DNA from: Bacillus sp. RAR_GA_16 | GTDB taxonomy: Bacteria > Bacillota > Bacilli > Bacillales > Guptibacillaceae | DNA length: 64,000 nucleotides | Assembly: GCF_020165985.1 (NCBI RefSeq) | Contig: NZ_JAIUKZ010000013.1 | Span: 1-64,000, forward strand | Reading direction: 5' to 3' | Shown here: positions 61,619-64,000 of the stretch, in pieces | Layout: every line of letters starts with the position of its first letter | How positions within the stretch are numbered: position 1 is the stretch's first letter | Notes under the pieces: model-generated | What the model was told of the DNA's origin: nothing | Databases searched by the model: none | What the model saw: the letters and a program-made list of their open reading frames with translations, nothing else | Program-made: the position numbers and the translations under genes

Positions 61619-62980
61619 TCAATCCATCCCCTCACCAAAGCGCTTTCCTTTATACGTAAACCCACTTAATTTCCGTGCATACATCATATTATTAAAGCGG
61701 CATTGATAAAAAGCGAGGCGATCCTTTGCCATGAGCGCAATATACGGATCGGGATTTTGATGATTCACTTCGATGAGAGTCAAGTGACCTGTCTCGTCTA
61801 ATCCAAGATCAACGCCAATGTTTCCTAGCTGATACCCCTGCTTTTCCAACGATTCAATCACGTTTACCACCATTCGCTCCATTGCCCTTTCCATTCGATG
61901 AACCTCTAAATCACTCAACTTCCACACTTCTTTCAACGTTTTCCTCGCGATTTCGGTATGTCCGCCTGCAGTAATGTTACTCACAATATGTCCGGTTGCG
62001 CCGTACCGAGCGTAAATGCCTGGAATCTCCCACTGCCCTTTATAATTTTTCGATGCCATCACGCGAAAATCAATCACGCTTTGATGTACTGTTTTTAAAG
62101 GAATGGTTTCCTGAATGATAAAAGCATTAGGGATCAGGTGCTGGTCGAGAAACGTTGCCATTTTCCTCATATCAACGAATTCTGCACGCTTTTCTTCATA
62201 TTTCACGGTAATCGTCTGTCCGCTTTTCAACACGTTAAAGATTCGTTTTCCTAAGCGTCCATGAAGTGGTTTAATGTAGATGTTGCCATGTTTTGATAGC
62301 ATGTCGTAAACATCCGAGATATCTTGATAAATCGCCGTATCAGGCAAATTCGACCTCCATTCAGGAAGCAGCATCCGATGCATTTCCCACTTTGAAAAGT
62401 GTGGGTAATTAAACACCTTTTCGCCTAACAACCATTGAAAATTTCTCATATGCTTATGAAAAGCGTCTGATGCAGACGTTAAGCTTGGCTCTGCGATCGA
62501 CATAACCACTCCTGGAAACGGAAATGTTTTTTGATCCCAGGATTTGCTTTTCGCGTTATAAAGAAACCCATCAATGACCTGCTTCTCTTCATCAATTCCT
62601 TCCACTGAAAAAATCGCAATTGTGCCCCCAAAATACGAATATCCTTTAACAAAGCTTTTGTACGTTGTAATCATTTCAGCTAGTTTTCGATTCGTTAATT
62701 CACAAAGAATACCAATATAAGGTCCAAATACGATCTTGTCCCCCTGAACAACAAGGTCAAACGAAGATGTGAGTGGGAGCCCAAGTTGTTCCATCACATT
62801 CGTTGATAGGTAAATCGTATCGTTATTGATCGTGTTAGCATGTTGAATGGTGACATCTACTTCTCTAATGCCGTACTGCAGTTTTATTCGGTTCAATGAA
62901 GGCCGATCAAGTCTGCGATAAAACGAACTTGAAACAACCATCATCTGGTCTTTTTCATCGTATGGTTTCACTACATACAT
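61619..62980 (-). CDS. YheC/YheD family spore-coat-associated ATP-grasp protein
   Basis: 453 residues. The C-terminal ATP-grasp region shows YIKPLHGRLGKRIFNV, AFIIQETIPL, DFRVMASKNYKGQWE and GNIGVDLGLDETGHLTLIEVNHQNPDP, typical of YheC/YheD. The N-terminal half is the family-specific domain (IRLKYGIREVDV-like at about 32-45). YheD is a spore-coat or forespore-surface protein in B. subtilis. Supports a sporulating host. ATG after GGGGGTAGTAGG; divergent from the Mur-ligase-like gene. Confidence 0.88.
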   Translation of the reverse strand: MYVVKPYDEKDQMMVVSSSFYRRLDRPSLNRIKLQYGIREVDVTIQHANTINNDTIYLSTNVMEQLGLPLTSSFDLVVQGDKIVFGPYIGILCELTNRKLAEMITTYKSFVKGYSYFGGTIAIFSVEGIDEEKQVIDGFLYNAKSKSWDQKTFPFPGVVMSIAEPSLTSASDAFHKHMRNFQWLLGEKVFNYPHFSKWEMHRMLLPEWRSNLPDTAIYQDISDVYDMLSKHGNIYIKPLHGRLGKRIFNVLKSGQTITVKYEEKRAEFVDMRKMATFLDQHLIPNAFIIQETIPLKTVHQSVIDFRVMASKNYKGQWEIPGIYARYGATGHIVSNITAGGHTEIARKTLKEVWKLSDLEVHRMERAMERMVVNVIESLEKQGYQLGNIGVDLGLDETGHLTLIEVNHQNPDPYIALMAKDRLAFYQCRFNNMMYARKLSGFTYKGKRFGEGMD

Positions 62981-63145
62981 CCTACTACCCCCGCTCCAAT
63001 TTCAATCCTGGCAAGCTCCTAAGTTAGTATATGCTCGTAGAAGAAAAGAGAGATATGCTTCTTTTAAGATGATCGATTAGCCCGTACCTCTCTCTCTTAA
63101 TCGAATAAGCTATATAGAAGTCTATTAAGAGAGTAGGTGTAACTG

Positions 63146-64000
63146 ATGAAAAATCTCCCCCTACATGTGATCCTTCGTGTTCTTGATGGAAAAGTTGTTT
63201 CTGGTAGCGCAACAAAGACAATCAAGAACGCCGCAAAATATGGCGAGCATCTTATTACGGATGAATCGCTTGTATTCGTATTAAAGAAAAAAACATCCTA
63301 CCCACTACCGGGAAATGTGCGCAATATCACCGTTGTCACCTCTAATCCGAAAGCACTGAAGTCTGTACGAGACGATGTCACCGTCATTTACGTCGAGAAT
63401 GTGAGAAGAGCGTATTATCGCTTTGTTTCATACTATCGAACCATGTTCAAGCTTCCTGTCATCGGTGTCACCGGTACATGTGGCAAAACGACCACGAAAG
63501 AAATGATCGCCTGGATTCTCTCAGAAAAAGAACAAGTGGTGCGAACAAAATTAAGTCATAATGGCTTAGCCAGAAACCTCGATTATCTATTAGAAATTGA
63601 TGACAATACGGACAGCGCCGTGTTTGAAATGGGGGTTTCTGGTCCAAATCAGCTTCTCTATTCGGCCCACTATTTCCGTCCACAGATCGGCATCATCACC
63701 GCGATTGGCACCGATCATATCGAAGGGTTCCGAAGCCAGGATGCATATATTGCTGAAAAAGCAAAAATGCTGACAGCCGTCGGGAAAAACGGCACGGTCC
63801 TCTTAAATCGTGATGATGAAACGGTGCGAAACCTTGATTTACGTGATTTTACCGGAAAAGTTCTTTATTATGGTCAGCATCCAACAGCTCATTTCCGTGC
63901 GCATTCCATCTCGTTCAATCTTAAGAAAAATGGTATGGATTTTACACTTGTTTGTCCTGAAGGAGAATATGCTGCCTTTGTCCCGGGATACGGTACACAC
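63146..64000 (+). CDS. Mur ligase family protein (MurF-like), partial
   Basis: 285 codons from the ATG at 63146 (TAGGTG six bases upstream) to the window edge. After a family-specific N-terminal region of about 105 residues comes the P-loop GVTGTCGKTTTKEM (about 110-123), then NLDYLLEID, FEMGVSGPNQL (Mg2+ site Glu) and IITAIGTDHIEGF (conserved His) of Mur ligases. It probably ligates an amino acid or peptide to a carboxylate. The proximity to YheC/D suggests a spore-related or secondary role rather than housekeeping MurF, but the C-terminal domain is not visible. Confidence 0.85.
   Translation, partial: MKNLPLHVILRVLDGKVVSGSATKTIKNAAKYGEHLITDESLVFVLKKKTSYPLPGNVRNITVVTSNPKALKSVRDDVTVIYVENVRRAYYRFVSYYRTMFKLPVIGVTGTCGKTTTKEMIAWILSEKEQVVRTKLSHNGLARNLDYLLEIDDNTDSAVFEMGVSGPNQLLYSAHYFRPQIGIITAIGTDHIEGFRSQDAYIAEKAKMLTAVGKNGTVLLNRDDETVRNLDLRDFTGKVLYYGQHPTAHFRAHSISFNLKKNGMDFTLVCPEGEYAAFVPGYGTH

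Noticed and set aside
1-64000. tRNA, rRNA or prophage attachment sites
   Set aside because: I looked for tRNA-like cloverleaf ends and rRNA signatures and recognised none; no phage structural or integrase genes were seen.

Overview
The window looks like a chromosomal segment of a low-GC, spore-forming Bacillaceae bacterium. The indications are a YheC/YheD spore-coat ATP-grasp gene, an intact sigY-yxlCDEFG-type operon, ktrAB behind a c-di-AMP riboswitch, an S-box-like leader, TTG/GTG starts with strong Shine-Dalgarno sites, and a type VII secretion-type gene pair at the left edge. The species cannot be named from the sequence alone.

Layout. 1-5.0 kb: T7SS-type genes (partial), a DUF6141 membrane protein, a flavin reductase, a nuclease lipoprotein with EF-hand-like repeats, an S-box-like riboswitch before a gene of unknown function, and a MazG-like pyrophosphohydrolase. 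5.3-30.6 kb: a defense island. Its core is a DNA phosphorothioation system, dndBCDE plus a frameshifted dndA on the + strand and dptFGH on the - strand. Upstream lies an extra module made of a 61-aa protein, a second DndD-like ATPase and a second DndE-like protein, running convergent to dptH. After it come a frameshifted GmrSD-type (DUF262/DUF1524) gene, a decayed SNF2-type helicase split by an IS21-family element with a visible 5-bp target duplication, a DUF7662/GIY-YIG nuclease gene and a uracil-DNA-glycosylase-like gene. 30.7-33.0 kb: an IS256-family element next to truncated genes. 33.1-38.7 kb: a tandem array of about 14 paralogous DUF1433-type small lipoprotein genes, some broken. 39-64 kb: housekeeping and accessory genes: SDR, the sigY operon, a DinB-like gene, ktrAB, a MarR regulon with three matching operators, an Opu-type osmoprotectant ABC transporter, a beta-glucoside ABC/LacI/GH1 operon with two operators, aspA, YheC/D and a Mur-ligase-like gene.

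Three signals are most worth checking. (1) A 107-bp intergenic element, five units on a 20-bp pitch carrying TTGGCCAA-type palindromes and ending in AGAATSATTCT, occurs seven times between 36 and 61 kb, always in the same orientation and never in the first 36 kb. (2) Five broken genes are each repaired in frame by removing one base that turned GATC into GATTC/GAATC; a sixth is similar. This is either a systematic sequencing artefact at a modified site or a mutational signature, and the host carries a phosphorothioation system whose own dndA is among the affected genes. (3) The second DndD/DndE-like pair with its small partner looks like an add-on to the canonical Dnd/Dpt system.
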